Assembly: GCF_029919115.1 (NCBI RefSeq)
Contig: NZ_CP123990.1
Location: 4,304,501 to 4,368,500 of the forward strand
Direction of reading: 5' to 3'
Length of the DNA stretch: 64,000 bases
DNA from: Variovorax paradoxus
GTDB lineage: Bacteria > Pseudomonadota > Gammaproteobacteria > Burkholderiales > Burkholderiaceae_C
Shown: positions 26,215-34,392 of the stretch, one piece after another
How the letters are laid out: each line of letters opens with the position of its first letter
Numbering within the stretch: position 1 is the first letter of the stretch
Position numbers and translations under genes: made by a program
Notes under the pieces: generated by a model
Database searches by the model: none
The model's input: the letters and a program-made list of their open reading frames with translations, nothing else
Told to the model about the DNA's origin: nothing

Positions 26215-27123
26215 TCAGGAGACGAGTGGCTTCTCCTTCAACGTTGCCAACTTCACCGGATTCCGCTGGATGCGAACCCGAGAGACCTGGACATTGGTGA
26301 ACTCAAATGTCTGTACGGAGTCAAGCGCACCATCGATGTAGCGCAGGAGGGACCATTCGCCATTCAGTATGGCCAGCTCAAGTCGCATAGCGTCACCGTG
26401 GCGAAGGTGCATCGCGTAGTAAAGCTGAGCGATGCGTTGAGCTCCAAACAAAGGCCCCGTGAAGCTTGGCCTGACGTCGCCAAAGTCGCCCAGCATCTCC
26501 GCTTCCTCTGCGAGCAGCCTCTTAATGCCCTCAAGGTGACCGCTCGAAATTGCTTGAACGAGTCGTCGCAACAGTTCCAGCTGAGCCACTGCTGGCATTG
26601 GCGGCGCCTTCATGCCCGCTGATTCGCGTGCGTTCTCCAGCCTTCGCTTGGCTCTATGGACAATCTGCCGGGCGGAGGCTTTGCTTCGGCCAATAGCCTC
26701 GGCTACTTGCTCGTACTCAGCGTCAAACACCTCACGCAGCAAAAACGCGGCCCGCGCTTCCGGCGACAGGCAGTCCAGAAGTAGCAAGAAGGCGATGGAC
26801 ACATTGTCGGCGGTCTCACACGCTTGCTCAGGCGTGGTCGGCGCCCGTTCCAGTAGCGGCTCCGGGAACCACGGGCCCGCGTACGTCGCTCTCCGCAGTT
26901 TGGCCGCCCGAAGACGGTCAATCGCCATCCGCGTGGTCACGGTCACGAGCCAAGCTTCAGCATTCAAGACTTGGGCCTGGGACGATTTCGTCTCCTCATG
27001 CCAGCGCAACCATGCGTCCTGCACCAAGTCCTCCGCCTCCTGTACGGACGAAAGCATGCGATAGCCAATAGCCATCAACCTGGGACGCACGTTCGAGAAC
27101 AGTTCTGTAGACGCGGACGACAT
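26215..27123 (-). CDS. ECF41-type RNA polymerase sigma factor (SigJ-like, SnoaL C-terminal extension)
   Basis: A 302-residue protein from the ATG at 27123 (MSSASTELF...). Sigma region 2 reads RPRLMAIGYRMLSSVQEAEDLVQDAWLRW, and region 4 reads LSPEARAAFLLREVFDAEYEQVAEAIGRSKASARQIVHRAKRRL. A C-terminal SnoaL-like domain of about 110 residues follows. In ECF41 proteins this extension replaces a separate anti-sigma factor and modulates activity. The gene order sigma then CMD is the classical ECF41 context. A TTG start at 27150 is possible but too near its ribosome-binding site. What signal it senses is unknown. Confidence 0.9.
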   Translation of the reverse strand: MSSASTELFSNVRPRLMAIGYRMLSSVQEAEDLVQDAWLRWHEETKSSQAQVLNAEAWLVTVTTRMAIDRLRAAKLRRATYAGPWFPEPLLERAPTTPEQACETADNVSIAFLLLLDCLSPEARAAFLLREVFDAEYEQVAEAIGRSKASARQIVHRAKRRLENARESAGMKAPPMPAVAQLELLRRLVQAISSGHLEGIKRLLAEEAEMLGDFGDVRPSFTGPLFGAQRIAQLYYAMHLRHGDAMRLELAILNGEWSLLRYIDGALDSVQTFEFTNVQVSRVRIQRNPVKLATLKEKPLVS

Positions 27124-27261
27124 GGCGAGCAAGTCTAGTACGAAGGTCAAGCTCCTTGGTGGGCGTGGCCATCTCCTCGGCGCGAGCTAATTTCGGCCAT
27201 CGGTCTACGACGTAGGGGGTGATGCCATACTTCATCACTACCCTGCTCCTGTAATCAAGTC

Positions 27262-27333
27262 CACCTAAGTTGGGTGGACGCGATCCTTTCTGCCGTCAGC
27301 CCCGGTTTCAAGATGACTTGGCCGGACGGATAC
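27262..27333 (-). repeat. inverted copy of the IS66 left end at the right border of the transposon
   Basis: Read on the minus strand, this resembles 23094-23173: GTATCCGTCCGGCCAAGTCA, a variable part, then GGATCGCGTCCACC and TTAGGTGGAC. It supplies the right terminal repeat actually joined to the target duplication. A duplicated left end in inverse orientation explains how the IS could take along the genes beyond its own right end. Confidence 0.75.
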
Positions 27334-27341
27334 GTGTCGAT
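27334..27341. repeat. right target-site duplication of the IS66-family transposon
   Basis: GTGTCGAT, identical to 23086-23093, directly after the distal right end. Confidence 0.85.
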
Positions 27342-27604
27342 TCCCACTTAGCTGTTGGATTCCAACGATCTGCTCGAGTACAGAGGTAAGCGAGAAAAGT
27401 TCAGAGTTAGCTGAGAACCGACAATCAGATTGACGAAGTGCTTTGGACCTAACGCGTGCGGCGCCAGAGACCGCTTGTGTCGGCCTGCCGCAGGTCCGGA
27501 GCCCTCGCGCGTTCATTGCCCGGGGCAGATCGTCCTCTCGCACCGGCGCTATTCAGATAATCCTTCTTATCGCAATAGCACTTGCAAGACGCTAAACTCG
27601 CTCC

Positions 27605-29308
27605 ATGAAAAGTAGCCTCGGCGCATCAAGGACGGAGCAGGGGCTGCCGGGATTTCCCGCGGCTTCGGCATTGGCTGCCTTGCGTGCCTGGTACGCGGGC
27701 ATGAGTGCGACCGACGCGGTAGCGCAATATCTGCCGCAGGGAAGCGGAGGAGGGCGTTCCTCCCGTTCCGTGCTGGCCGACGTCCGCCGGCAGTTGGAGG
27801 CCCATGCGCGCCATTGCCGGCGTGACGACCTGGGGCAGTTGATCAAGCATCCCGCGGTCGAGCGGCACAAGCGCGCCCGTGCGGTGCTGGCGGCGATGGA
27901 AGAGCTGCGTGGGCTCTCGGCCCCGCAGCCGTTGGTGACGGATGCGATCGAACGCTGGCTGCCGACTCGACTGGCCGGCCCTTTATTCGACTACGGACTG
28001 CGCACGCTGGCTGACCTGACAGTGCGGGTCCCACGCCGGCGCCGCTGGTGGTCCGTCATTCCCCGGCTTGGCGCCACCGGGGCAGGGCAAATCGAAGCGT
28101 TCTTCGCCGCCCACCCATCATTGACAGCCCAAGCGCGCGCGTTGCTGCCGGTCAGACTTCAGCAGGATGTGGTCCCCCTGGAGAGGCTGAGCGTGCCGGG
28201 TGACGTTGACGGCTCGCGCGGCGCCTTCCGCGCACCGCCCACAACTTGCATTCTTGCCGCGAGCAACGACTACGAAGCAGTACAGGCCTGGTTGTCGTTG
28301 CACGAGTCGGCCGCCACCCAGCGCGCGTACCGCAAGGAAGCCGAGCGGCTGATCCTCTGGGCGATTGTGGAGCGTCGTAAGGCGTTGTCGTCGCTCACGA
28401 CGGAAGACGCGCTGGCTTACCGCGCATTCTTGCGCCACCCTTCGCCGCGAGGACGCTGGGTAGGCCCCGCAGCTGCGCGCTCCTTATCCGAGTGGCGGCC
28501 ATTCGCGGGAGATCTCTCGGCGCGCTCGATCGCGTATGCGCTTTCCGTTGCCGGCGCATTGTTTCGCTGGCTGATCCAGCAGCGCTATGTCCTGGCCAAT
28601 CCTTTCGCCGGAATCAGGGTTCGGGGCGCATCGCCAACAGAATCCTCGGCCCTGACGCGGGTCTTCAGTGAAGGAGAATGGTCGATCGTCCAAGCCGTGG
28701 CGGAGGGTCTGGAATGGGTGCACGGCTGGAAACCGGCGGCGGCACAGAGGCTGCGCTTCGTGCTGGACTTTGCGTATGCGACCGGCTTGCGCATTGGCGA
28801 ATTGGTCAACGCGACGCTCGGCCAGATCGACACGAATGTCCACGGCGATCACTGGCTACGCCTGATGGGCAAAGGCAGCAAGCCGGGCAAGGTTGCGCTG
28901 CCGCCACTGGCCCGAGCTGCGCTGGATCGCTATTTGATGCAGCGACAGCTACCCATCACGCCGGCGCGATGGAATCCGAAGACGCCGCTCGTCGGCAGTC
29001 TGGACCTGGACAGTGCCGATGGCATCACCGCGACGCGCCTGTGGAGCATCATGCGGCGCTTTTTCCTGCAGGTGGCCGAGGTCATTGGGGCGGAAAGCCC
29101 AGCCCTCGCCGAAAAGCTGCGCCGTGCCAGTCCCCACTGGATGCGCCACACCCATGCCACACACGCGCTGGCGCGAGGTGCGGAACTCACGACCGTGCGC
29201 GACAACTTGCGCCACGCTTCGATCACGACCACCTCAATCTACCTGCACGGCGATGAGGTCAAGCGGGCTCTCCAGATGAATGCGGCGTTCGCGGCACGAG
29301 AGGATTGA
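27605..29308 (+). CDS. tyrosine recombinase / integrase with long N-terminal domain
   Basis: A 567-residue site-specific integrase. The first 210 residues are an extra domain with a helix-hairpin-helix-like part (LVTDAIERWLPTRLAGPLFDYGLRTLADL). A SAM-like core-binding domain follows (AAVQAWLSLHESAATQRAYRKEAERL-type). The catalytic domain carries ATGLRIGEL (first Arg), the MGKGSKPGKV lysine loop, HWMRH (His511, Arg514), His537 and Tyr546 in TTSIYLHG, all intact. Such long integrases occur on plasmids and genomic islands of betaproteobacteria. No tRNA lies next to it, so its attachment site is not visible here. Confidence 0.9.
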   Translation: MKSSLGASRTEQGLPGFPAASALAALRAWYAGMSATDAVAQYLPQGSGGGRSSRSVLADVRRQLEAHARHCRRDDLGQLIKHPAVERHKRARAVLAAMEELRGLSAPQPLVTDAIERWLPTRLAGPLFDYGLRTLADLTVRVPRRRRWWSVIPRLGATGAGQIEAFFAAHPSLTAQARALLPVRLQQDVVPLERLSVPGDVDGSRGAFRAPPTTCILAASNDYEAVQAWLSLHESAATQRAYRKEAERLILWAIVERRKALSSLTTEDALAYRAFLRHPSPRGRWVGPAAARSLSEWRPFAGDLSARSIAYALSVAGALFRWLIQQRYVLANPFAGIRVRGASPTESSALTRVFSEGEWSIVQAVAEGLEWVHGWKPAAAQRLRFVLDFAYATGLRIGELVNATLGQIDTNVHGDHWLRLMGKGSKPGKVALPPLARAALDRYLMQRQLPITPARWNPKTPLVGSLDLDSADGITATRLWSIMRRFFLQVAEVIGAESPALAEKLRRASPHWMRHTHATHALARGAELTTVRDNLRHASITTTSIYLHGDEVKRALQMNAAFAARED

Positions 29309-29355
29309 TCTGCTCGCAGCAGCGATCCTGAGCAGCCTGAGTTGCTCGGAAATGT

Positions 29356-29553
29356 TTATGAATGGGGGAGGGTGGCAGCTTTTCGCAAGGCACGCAACTC
29401 CAGACGGGCGGACTCGCGGATGTCTTCCCGATCAAGCTCGACCGCCTTCTCGTCGAAGCAGGCGTTGAAGTGGCTTTCCAGCCAGACATCACGGGTTTCA
29501 AAGCACTCGACGGCATAGTCGAGCCAGCTGTTGTAGCCATTCGGTGGTGGCAA
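29356..29553 (-). CDS. small hypothetical protein convergent with the integrase
   Basis: About 65 residues, with uncertain start: the frame opens with TTG, and an AAGGAG lies about 20 nt further upstream, so a slightly longer form is possible. NGYNSWLDYAVECFETRD and REDIRESARLELRALRKA give two helices with acidic and aromatic residues. Similar short proteins accompany integrases on mobile DNA in my recollection. The function is unknown. Confidence 0.55.
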   Translation of the reverse strand: MPPPNGYNSWLDYAVECFETRDVWLESHFNACFDEKAVELDREDIRESARLELRALRKAATLPHS

Positions 29554-29608
29554 CGGTTTCTGGATGGTGAAGAGGAATCTCCTTGGTGATGTGATGTGAT
29601 ACGTCGGC

Positions 29609-29630
29609 CGGGCCGGGCCGGCCCGGCCCG
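29609..29630. repeat. 22-bp perfect GC palindrome
   Basis: A perfect self-complementary run of G and C centred at 29619/29620, between the convergent integrase-side small gene and the membrane-protein gene. There is no T tract, so it is not a classical terminator, but a strong cruciform or hairpin is expected. A terminator-like or attachment role is possible. Confidence 0.55.
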
Positions 29631-29722
29631 TACGTTATTCCACAAAATCCACGAAATCAATCCCGAGGCGGCGCACGCTGGTGTTACGTTCGCATGGGGG
29701 AGCAGCCCCGCACCGGCCCGAG

Positions 29723-30379
29723 CTACTTCGGGTTAGCGATCTTGCGCGTTGAATGGACGGCCAGAACCGTGCACACCATCCGATGGCCTGCCAAGCGGGC
29801 AGACATCATGGTCAGCAGGTACTGAAGGAGAAATACACCGCAGACCTTCTGGATATCGTTGCGCGGGAAATCCAAGTACCACAACACAGACGCTGCGAGC
29901 ACCAAAAGGATCAACGAGAGCGAGGCCATGTCGCGATACAGCAGAAACGCCTTATGTGAATCCACGACGGAAACCTCGTGCTTGACCTTCAGGTAGAGGC
30001 CATACCATTTGCTGTTTTGCTCTTTCGGGTCGGCCGGGAAGGCACCCACATTTTTCAACAGCTTGGCTTCGTCTATGCGTTCGTCCTTTTTGACAAACGT
30101 GGTGAATGCTCTTGAACCTGGCAAGGGATCGCTCCATTTCCAGTACACCAATCTCGCCTTCATGAGCTGAGAAATCGTGTTCGTCAGCAAGAGCGGCACA
30201 ACCGGCAGCAGGATGCTGCTGATGCTTCGCGCGAGCGCGATGTTGCTTACCGTCGCGTCCCTTACGATGTCAGGGAAGATGACAACGGCGAGCACAACAA
30301 CGTCGAACGTGACCAGGGTGCAAAGCCAAACAAAGTTCGCTTGTTTGAGGGATTTGCCGCTCCCTTTGTCTTCGGCCAT
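29723..30379 (-). CDS. membrane protein, second gene of the MBL operon
   Basis: A 218-residue integral membrane protein. Hydrophobic segments are near residues 16-35, 53-70, 152-168 and 176-190. A charged cytoplasmic loop of about 75 residues separates the two pairs (KWSDPLPGSRAF ... KWYGLYLKVKHE). The ATG sits on the stop of the MBL gene (TGATG), so translation is coupled. The two-pair layout is like small effector membrane proteins of bacterial conflict systems, but I recognise no family. It probably works together with the MBL protein. Confidence 0.7.
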   Translation of the reverse strand: MAEDKGSGKSLKQANFVWLCTLVTFDVVVLAVVIFPDIVRDATVSNIALARSISSILLPVVPLLLTNTISQLMKARLVYWKWSDPLPGSRAFTTFVKKDERIDEAKLLKNVGAFPADPKEQNSKWYGLYLKVKHEVSVVDSHKAFLLYRDMASLSLILLVLAASVLWYLDFPRNDIQKVCGVFLLQYLLTMMSARLAGHRMVCTVLAVHSTRKIANPK

Positions 30380-31455
30380 CAGTCTTCCTGCTCGTACGGA
30401 TAGGTTTCCTGCGGAACGGCCGACCAGCCCTCGCGCGAAATTCCTCGCCCGAAGCACAGATCGCGACCCTCGGTCGCCGCAAAATGAGCGCCGCGGTGCA
30501 GCATTGCGCGCTTCACGGACAGTCGAGGGTGGTCTGCATCTTCCTTTGCGGAACTGCAAATGGCAGTCCACGCGGTTTCCTCTGGGAGTGCAGAGAGTCG
30601 TGGCCCGTGCAACTGGTCGAGAACTTCCGTAGAAACGTTGTGTCGCCCTCCGTGGTGTGGCACCTGAAAGAGAGTGATGCCCGGCAGCGTCAGGCCGACC
30701 GCAGGCGCATAGTCGATGGCTTCTTGCAAACCGTCCCGGCCGGTGTCGCCGGTGAGCAGCACCTTCGTGTTGTTCAGGAACGCGTACTGCACCACGCTCA
30801 TCTCGTTCTCTGCGCTCGTGCCCTCGGAAGGGAAGTATTCTTCACCCCATGCAGCAGCCTTAAGCTTCGCCGCCGCTGCCTTCACGACATTCCACATGTT
30901 TGCCAAAGCACTGTCCATCGTGGACTCGTTCGCCGTTTCGGGTGTCTTATTGGAATCGACAACGCACTTGAGCCAGCGGTCAAAAGTCGGTGCCATCACG
31001 TTAAATGGGCCAATCATCTGGCCTTGAAACGGTTCGGCGATCGAGATTCCCTTTTCCAGGGCGATCGTCTCGAGCTCAACAGGAGCCGCGTACACCGAGC
31101 GAAGCTTCGAACGCAACCGGTCTGCCGAGGAGTAGGTTGGGAAAGAGGGCAGGAGTTGCTCGGCGTAGTTCCACGGACGATGCATCCAAAGCCTACGAAC
31201 AGTGCAGTCCTCGAGAACCTTACGCAGGCCGTTTGCATGATCTCGGTCGGGGTGAGTCAACACGACGTTGTCGATGACTGTCGAACCATAGTGCTTTCTG
31301 ATGTGTTCGACGATCTTCTCGCCAGTCGCGATGTAGCCGCCATCGACGACGTGAATCGCCTGCGGCCCACCGCCGATCGAATAGCGCAAAGCGATGGCGT
31401 CACCGCTGGACTTCGTTTCGACTCCCAAAAAGTCGACCTCGAAAAAATCTGCCAT
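30379..31455 (-). CDS. metallo-beta-lactamase-fold hydrolase
   Basis: A 358-residue protein. GAGGAG precedes the ATG at 31455; the same frame is open further but without a start signal. LTHPDRDH is the HxDxDH metal motif of the MBL fold. DGGYIATG lies before it, LLTGDTGRDG supplies the bridging Asp, and QVPHHGGRHN the last His. The order resembles the soluble ComEC/Rec2-type MBL domain, which acts on nucleic acids or nucleotides. No DNA-uptake gene is nearby. Pairing with a membrane protein suggests a nuclease or phosphodiesterase module, perhaps in defence. It is divergent from 31778-32737. Confidence 0.85.
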   Translation of the reverse strand: MADFFEVDFLGVETKSSGDAIALRYSIGGGPQAIHVVDGGYIATGEKIVEHIRKHYGSTVIDNVVLTHPDRDHANGLRKVLEDCTVRRLWMHRPWNYAEQLLPSFPTYSSADRLRSKLRSVYAAPVELETIALEKGISIAEPFQGQMIGPFNVMAPTFDRWLKCVVDSNKTPETANESTMDSALANMWNVVKAAAAKLKAAAWGEEYFPSEGTSAENEMSVVQYAFLNNTKVLLTGDTGRDGLQEAIDYAPAVGLTLPGITLFQVPHHGGRHNVSTEVLDQLHGPRLSALPEETAWTAICSSAKEDADHPRLSVKRAMLHRGAHFAATEGRDLCFGRGISREGWSAVPQETYPYEQED

Positions 31456-31562
31456 GTATCTGTCTCCTCGTTGTAGTTTTCGTTGACTGAGGGCACCTCC
31501 CCGCAGCGCGACATCATTGAGCCACAAAATCCGCTGCTTCGACATGATGTGATTGGTCCCAA

Positions 31563-31578
31563 TGTGATTGCACTCACA
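31563..31578. promoter_or_regulatory. CRP-like binding site
   Basis: TGTGATTGCACTCACA is a perfect TGTGA-N6-TCACA palindrome, the CRP-family consensus. It lies 108 bp before the MBL gene and 200 bp before the divergent gene. A partial second copy (ATGTGATTG) is 15 bp to the left. Which CRP/FNR-family protein of the host would use it is unknown. Confidence 0.5.
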
Positions 31579-31746
31579 TCCGGTTGCATAGCTTTTAGGA
31601 AGAGGGCGTGTGTTCCGTTTTGGCAGAGTTGGCTGCACGAGGATTGGTACCTCAATGCGCGTTACTCGGGATCTCTTCGATAAAGGGGAGTGTTTTAAAG
31701 CTTCCCCTGTGGCTACTGACCCACGGAGGAGGCGGTCAACCTCAAC

Positions 31747-31763
31747 CAGTGATCCAATCACTG
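31747..31763. promoter_or_regulatory. inverted repeat before the RpoA-CTD-like gene
   Basis: CAGTGAT-CCA-ATCACTG has perfect 7-bp arms and ends 14 bp before the ATG. It may be a repressor operator, or a small hairpin over the ribosome-binding region. No other copy was noticed in the divergent promoter region. Confidence 0.45.
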
Positions 31764-31777
31764 AAAACCTCGGATCG

Positions 31778-32737
31778 ATGAAAAAGACACACACCATCCG
31801 CTCGATCGCTGAACTTGCCAATGTGCCTGAAGGCGATTTGCCGGCCTGCCTGGCAGCATTGCACCGGGGAATTGTCGAAGCCAAGCGGCAGCATGCGGCC
31901 GCACTACGCGAAGGATTGGTCCCTGCGGATGCTGCTTTCGAGTTCCAAACGTTCGTCTGGAAGCCGACTGGGTCGCGCGAGCCTTTCTCCGCGCTTTCTG
32001 CGACGCTCGGGCCGGAAACGCCGATCAGCGAGTTGCCCGTGCGCCCGAGGGTCCGCTTCGTGCTGCACCAGAAGAACGTCTTCTGCCTCGAAGACCTTTC
32101 GGCAACGAGCGAGAACGAGCTTCTTCGAGGCGAAGGCTTGGGCGTAAAGACGGTTGGCCGCTTGAGGGAGCTGTTGCAGGCCATCGGACTGGACTTCTTG
32201 CCGAATCCCGACCCACGCGGGCGCGCGTTCGACGAAAGTAGTGCGCTACGGGCGCTTCCAGGCGAAATCCTCGCCGCGACCTTGCGAGGTCTGCCTGACG
32301 GCGCCCCGGTCTCCCTGCTCGGATTGCGCGGTCCCACGCTGGGGCGAGCGCACCGCACCGGCTACAAGACAGTTGGCGAACTGCGTGCGACGCCAGCGAG
32401 AGACCTGGCGATGCGCTTCGGGCGCTCTGAGCGGCAGGAGATCTACAAGAGGCTCGTTGAAACCGGCCGCACCTTCCAAAACAATCACACGGTATCTGAG
32501 CTTTGGCGCATCGGCTTCATCGATCGCGATGACATTCCATTTCCGAAGGACGCTGAGACGCTTCTCGTGGACCTGCAGCCTTGGTTAGGCAGCGCATTCA
32601 AGCCGCTGAAGAGGCGCGGCGTGGCAACGCTGGGTGAATTGCGTGCTGCGGCCGCCCGCAACGAACTTGCGGACATCAGTGGAATCGGTGATCGAACGGC
32701 CGAGAAGCTCACGGCACTGTTGCTAGAGAACGCTTAG
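31778..32737 (+). CDS. protein of repeated RpoA-CTD-like helix-hairpin-helix modules
   Basis: A 319-residue protein from the ATG at 31778. At about residues 80-140, VRFVLHQKNVFCLEDLSATSENELLRGEGLGVKTVGRLRELLQAIGL follows the layout of the RNA polymerase alpha C-terminal domain. Two more helix-hairpin-helix modules follow (LRGPTLGRAHRTGYKTVGELRATP and FKPLKRRGVATLGELRAAAARNELADISGIGDRTAEKLTALL). Such modules bind DNA or RNA polymerase partners without sequence motif. No enzyme domain is present. It is divergent from the MBL operon and may regulate it or form its nucleic-acid sensor. The open frame continues upstream without a start signal. Confidence 0.65.
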   Translation: MKKTHTIRSIAELANVPEGDLPACLAALHRGIVEAKRQHAAALREGLVPADAAFEFQTFVWKPTGSREPFSALSATLGPETPISELPVRPRVRFVLHQKNVFCLEDLSATSENELLRGEGLGVKTVGRLRELLQAIGLDFLPNPDPRGRAFDESSALRALPGEILAATLRGLPDGAPVSLLGLRGPTLGRAHRTGYKTVGELRATPARDLAMRFGRSERQEIYKRLVETGRTFQNNHTVSELWRIGFIDRDDIPFPKDAETLLVDLQPWLGSAFKPLKRRGVATLGELRAAAARNELADISGIGDRTAEKLTALLLENA

Positions 32738-32874
32738 AAGCACAAGCACGTGCACAAGCGTCGGGAGGAAAGAGCCAGCCAGCACAATACGGGCTTTTCG
32801 CCGCCCGGGCCCTTGCGGCGGGGCACTCTGCGCCCTGAGGGCGGCCGATCTCCTGAGCCTCCTTTCTTCGCGCA

Positions 32875-34392
32875 ATGCGCCAAGCGGCCAGCGCTATAGT
32901 GACCAACAAGACTGCTCAGACCCAGCGAGGCATTCGCGCCCTCCTGCTCGCCCGAATCCAGTTCGGCTTCACGATCTCGTTCCACATCCTGTTTCCGGCA
33001 CTCACCATCGGCCTGGCGAGCTACCTGGCCGTGCTGGAGGGCCTGTGGCTGCGCACCGGGCGCAAGGTGTACCTGGACCTGTACCAGTTCTGGATCAAGG
33101 TGTTTGCCGTGGCCTTCGGCATGGGCGTGGTCTCCGGCCTGGTCATGGCCTACCAGTTCGGCACCAACTGGAGCAACTTCTCGCGCTTTGCCGGCGGCGT
33201 GACCGGCCCGCTGCTGGCCTACGAGGTGCTGACCGCCTTCTTCCTGGAAGCCGGGTTCCTCGGCGTGATGCTCTTCGGGCGCGAACGCGTGGGCCCCGCG
33301 CTGCACTTCGTCTCCACCCTGGCCGTGGCCGTCGGCACCCTGATCTCCGCCACCTGGATCCTGGCCTCCAACAGCTGGATGCAAACGCCCCAGGGCCACG
33401 AGATCATCGACGGGCGCGTGGTGCCCGTCGACTGGCTCCGGGTGATCTTCAACCCCTCGTTCCCCTACCGGCTCGCCCACACCGTGACGGCCGCCTACCT
33501 GGCCACCGCGCTGATGGTGGGCGGCGCGGGCGCCTGGCACCTGCTGCGCGGCCACGACAACACGCGCGTGCGCACCATGCTCTCGATGGCCCTGTGGATG
33601 CTGCTGGCGGCCGCGCCGCTGCAGGCGGTCATCGGCGACCAGCACGGGCTGAACACGCTCGAACACCAGCCGGCCAAGCTCGCGGCCATCGAAGGCCACT
33701 GGGAGCGCACGCCCGAGGGCGAAGGCGTGCCGCTCATTCTTTTCGGGTGGCCCGACATGCAGGCCGAAGTCACCCGCTACGCGCTGGAGATCCCCCGCGC
33801 CGGCAGCCTGCTGCTGGCCCACAGCTGGGATGGGCAGATCCCGGCGCTGAAGGACTTCGCGCCCGAAGACCGGCCCAACTCGGCCATCGTGTTCTGGACC
33901 TTCCGCGCCATGGTCGGCCTGGGCGTGCTGATGATCGCGCTGGCCTTGTGGGGGCTGTGGCTGCGGCGCGGGCAGCGGCTCTATGCCAGCAAGAACTTCC
34001 TGCGCCTTGCGGTGGCGATGTCTCCGGCCGGGCTGGTGGCCATCCTGGCCGGCTGGTACACCACCGAGATCGGCCGCCAGCCGTGGATCGTCTACGGCCT
34101 CATGCGCACGGCCGATGCGGTGTCGCCGCAGCATTCGGCGGCGCAGGTGGGCTTCACGCTGGCGCTGTTCGTGGCGGTGTACCTGGTGGTGTTCGGCGCG
34201 GGCACGGCCTACGGGCTGCGGCTCATTGTCAAGGGGCCGGCGGGCGACGAGGCCGAACGTCCCGCCTGGGGCGGGCCGGGCGAGACGCGAACGCCGATGC
34301 GCCCGCTCTCGGCCGCGCCCGAAGACGACCAGGCGGAGACCGACAGCAGGGCCGATTCAGCGAGCAAGGAGGGCGAGCGCGATGGGCATTGA
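32875..34392 (+). CDS. cydA: cytochrome bd / cyanide-insensitive quinol oxidase subunit I
   Basis: A 505-residue membrane protein, the haem-carrying subunit of a type bd quinol oxidase that reduces oxygen to water. LLLARIQFGFTISFHILFPALTIGL contains the haem b595-ligand His region. FGMGVVSGLVMAYQFGTNW, EAGFLGVMLFG, the haem b558 His/Met parts and GWYTTEIGRQPWIVYGLMRT are conserved. The short Q-loop places it with the CIO (CioA) group. The first ATG gives a 25-residue extension before the conserved part; the real start could be later. It overlaps subunit II by 11 nt. Its partner gene is damaged in this sequence. Confidence 0.9.
   Translation: MRQAASAIVTNKTAQTQRGIRALLLARIQFGFTISFHILFPALTIGLASYLAVLEGLWLRTGRKVYLDLYQFWIKVFAVAFGMGVVSGLVMAYQFGTNWSNFSRFAGGVTGPLLAYEVLTAFFLEAGFLGVMLFGRERVGPALHFVSTLAVAVGTLISATWILASNSWMQTPQGHEIIDGRVVPVDWLRVIFNPSFPYRLAHTVTAAYLATALMVGGAGAWHLLRGHDNTRVRTMLSMALWMLLAAAPLQAVIGDQHGLNTLEHQPAKLAAIEGHWERTPEGEGVPLILFGWPDMQAEVTRYALEIPRAGSLLLAHSWDGQIPALKDFAPEDRPNSAIVFWTFRAMVGLGVLMIALALWGLWLRRGQRLYASKNFLRLAVAMSPAGLVAILAGWYTTEIGRQPWIVYGLMRTADAVSPQHSAAQVGFTLALFVAVYLVVFGAGTAYGLRLIVKGPAGDEAERPAWGGPGETRTPMRPLSAAPEDDQAETDSRADSASKEGERDGH

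Larger units (their letters stand above)
23094..27333 (+). mobile_element. IS66-family transposon with sigma factor and CMD passenger genes, 4,240 bp
   Basis: The left end GTATGCGTCCGGCCAAGTCA and the right end (complement of 27314-27333) agree at all but one of the first 20 positions and are flanked by an exact 8-bp duplication, GTGTCGAT. The unit holds tnpA, tnpB and tnpC on the plus strand, then an ECF41-type sigma factor and a carboxymuconolactone-decarboxylase-family gene on the minus strand. A weaker internal end at 25501-25522 marks the right border of the IS66 core. The right 70 bp (27262-27333) are an inverted copy of the left end region. The whole unit therefore seems to have moved as one piece. 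Confidence 0.85.

Noticed and set aside
26996..27238. 80-codon minus-strand frame before the sigma gene
   Set aside because: Overlaps the sigma factor start in another frame and resembles nothing; probably leader sequence.
30379..32358. 659-codon form of the MBL gene
   Set aside because: The MBL fold and a GAGGAG-ATG start begin at 31455; the upstream part is antisense to the RpoA-CTD-like gene.
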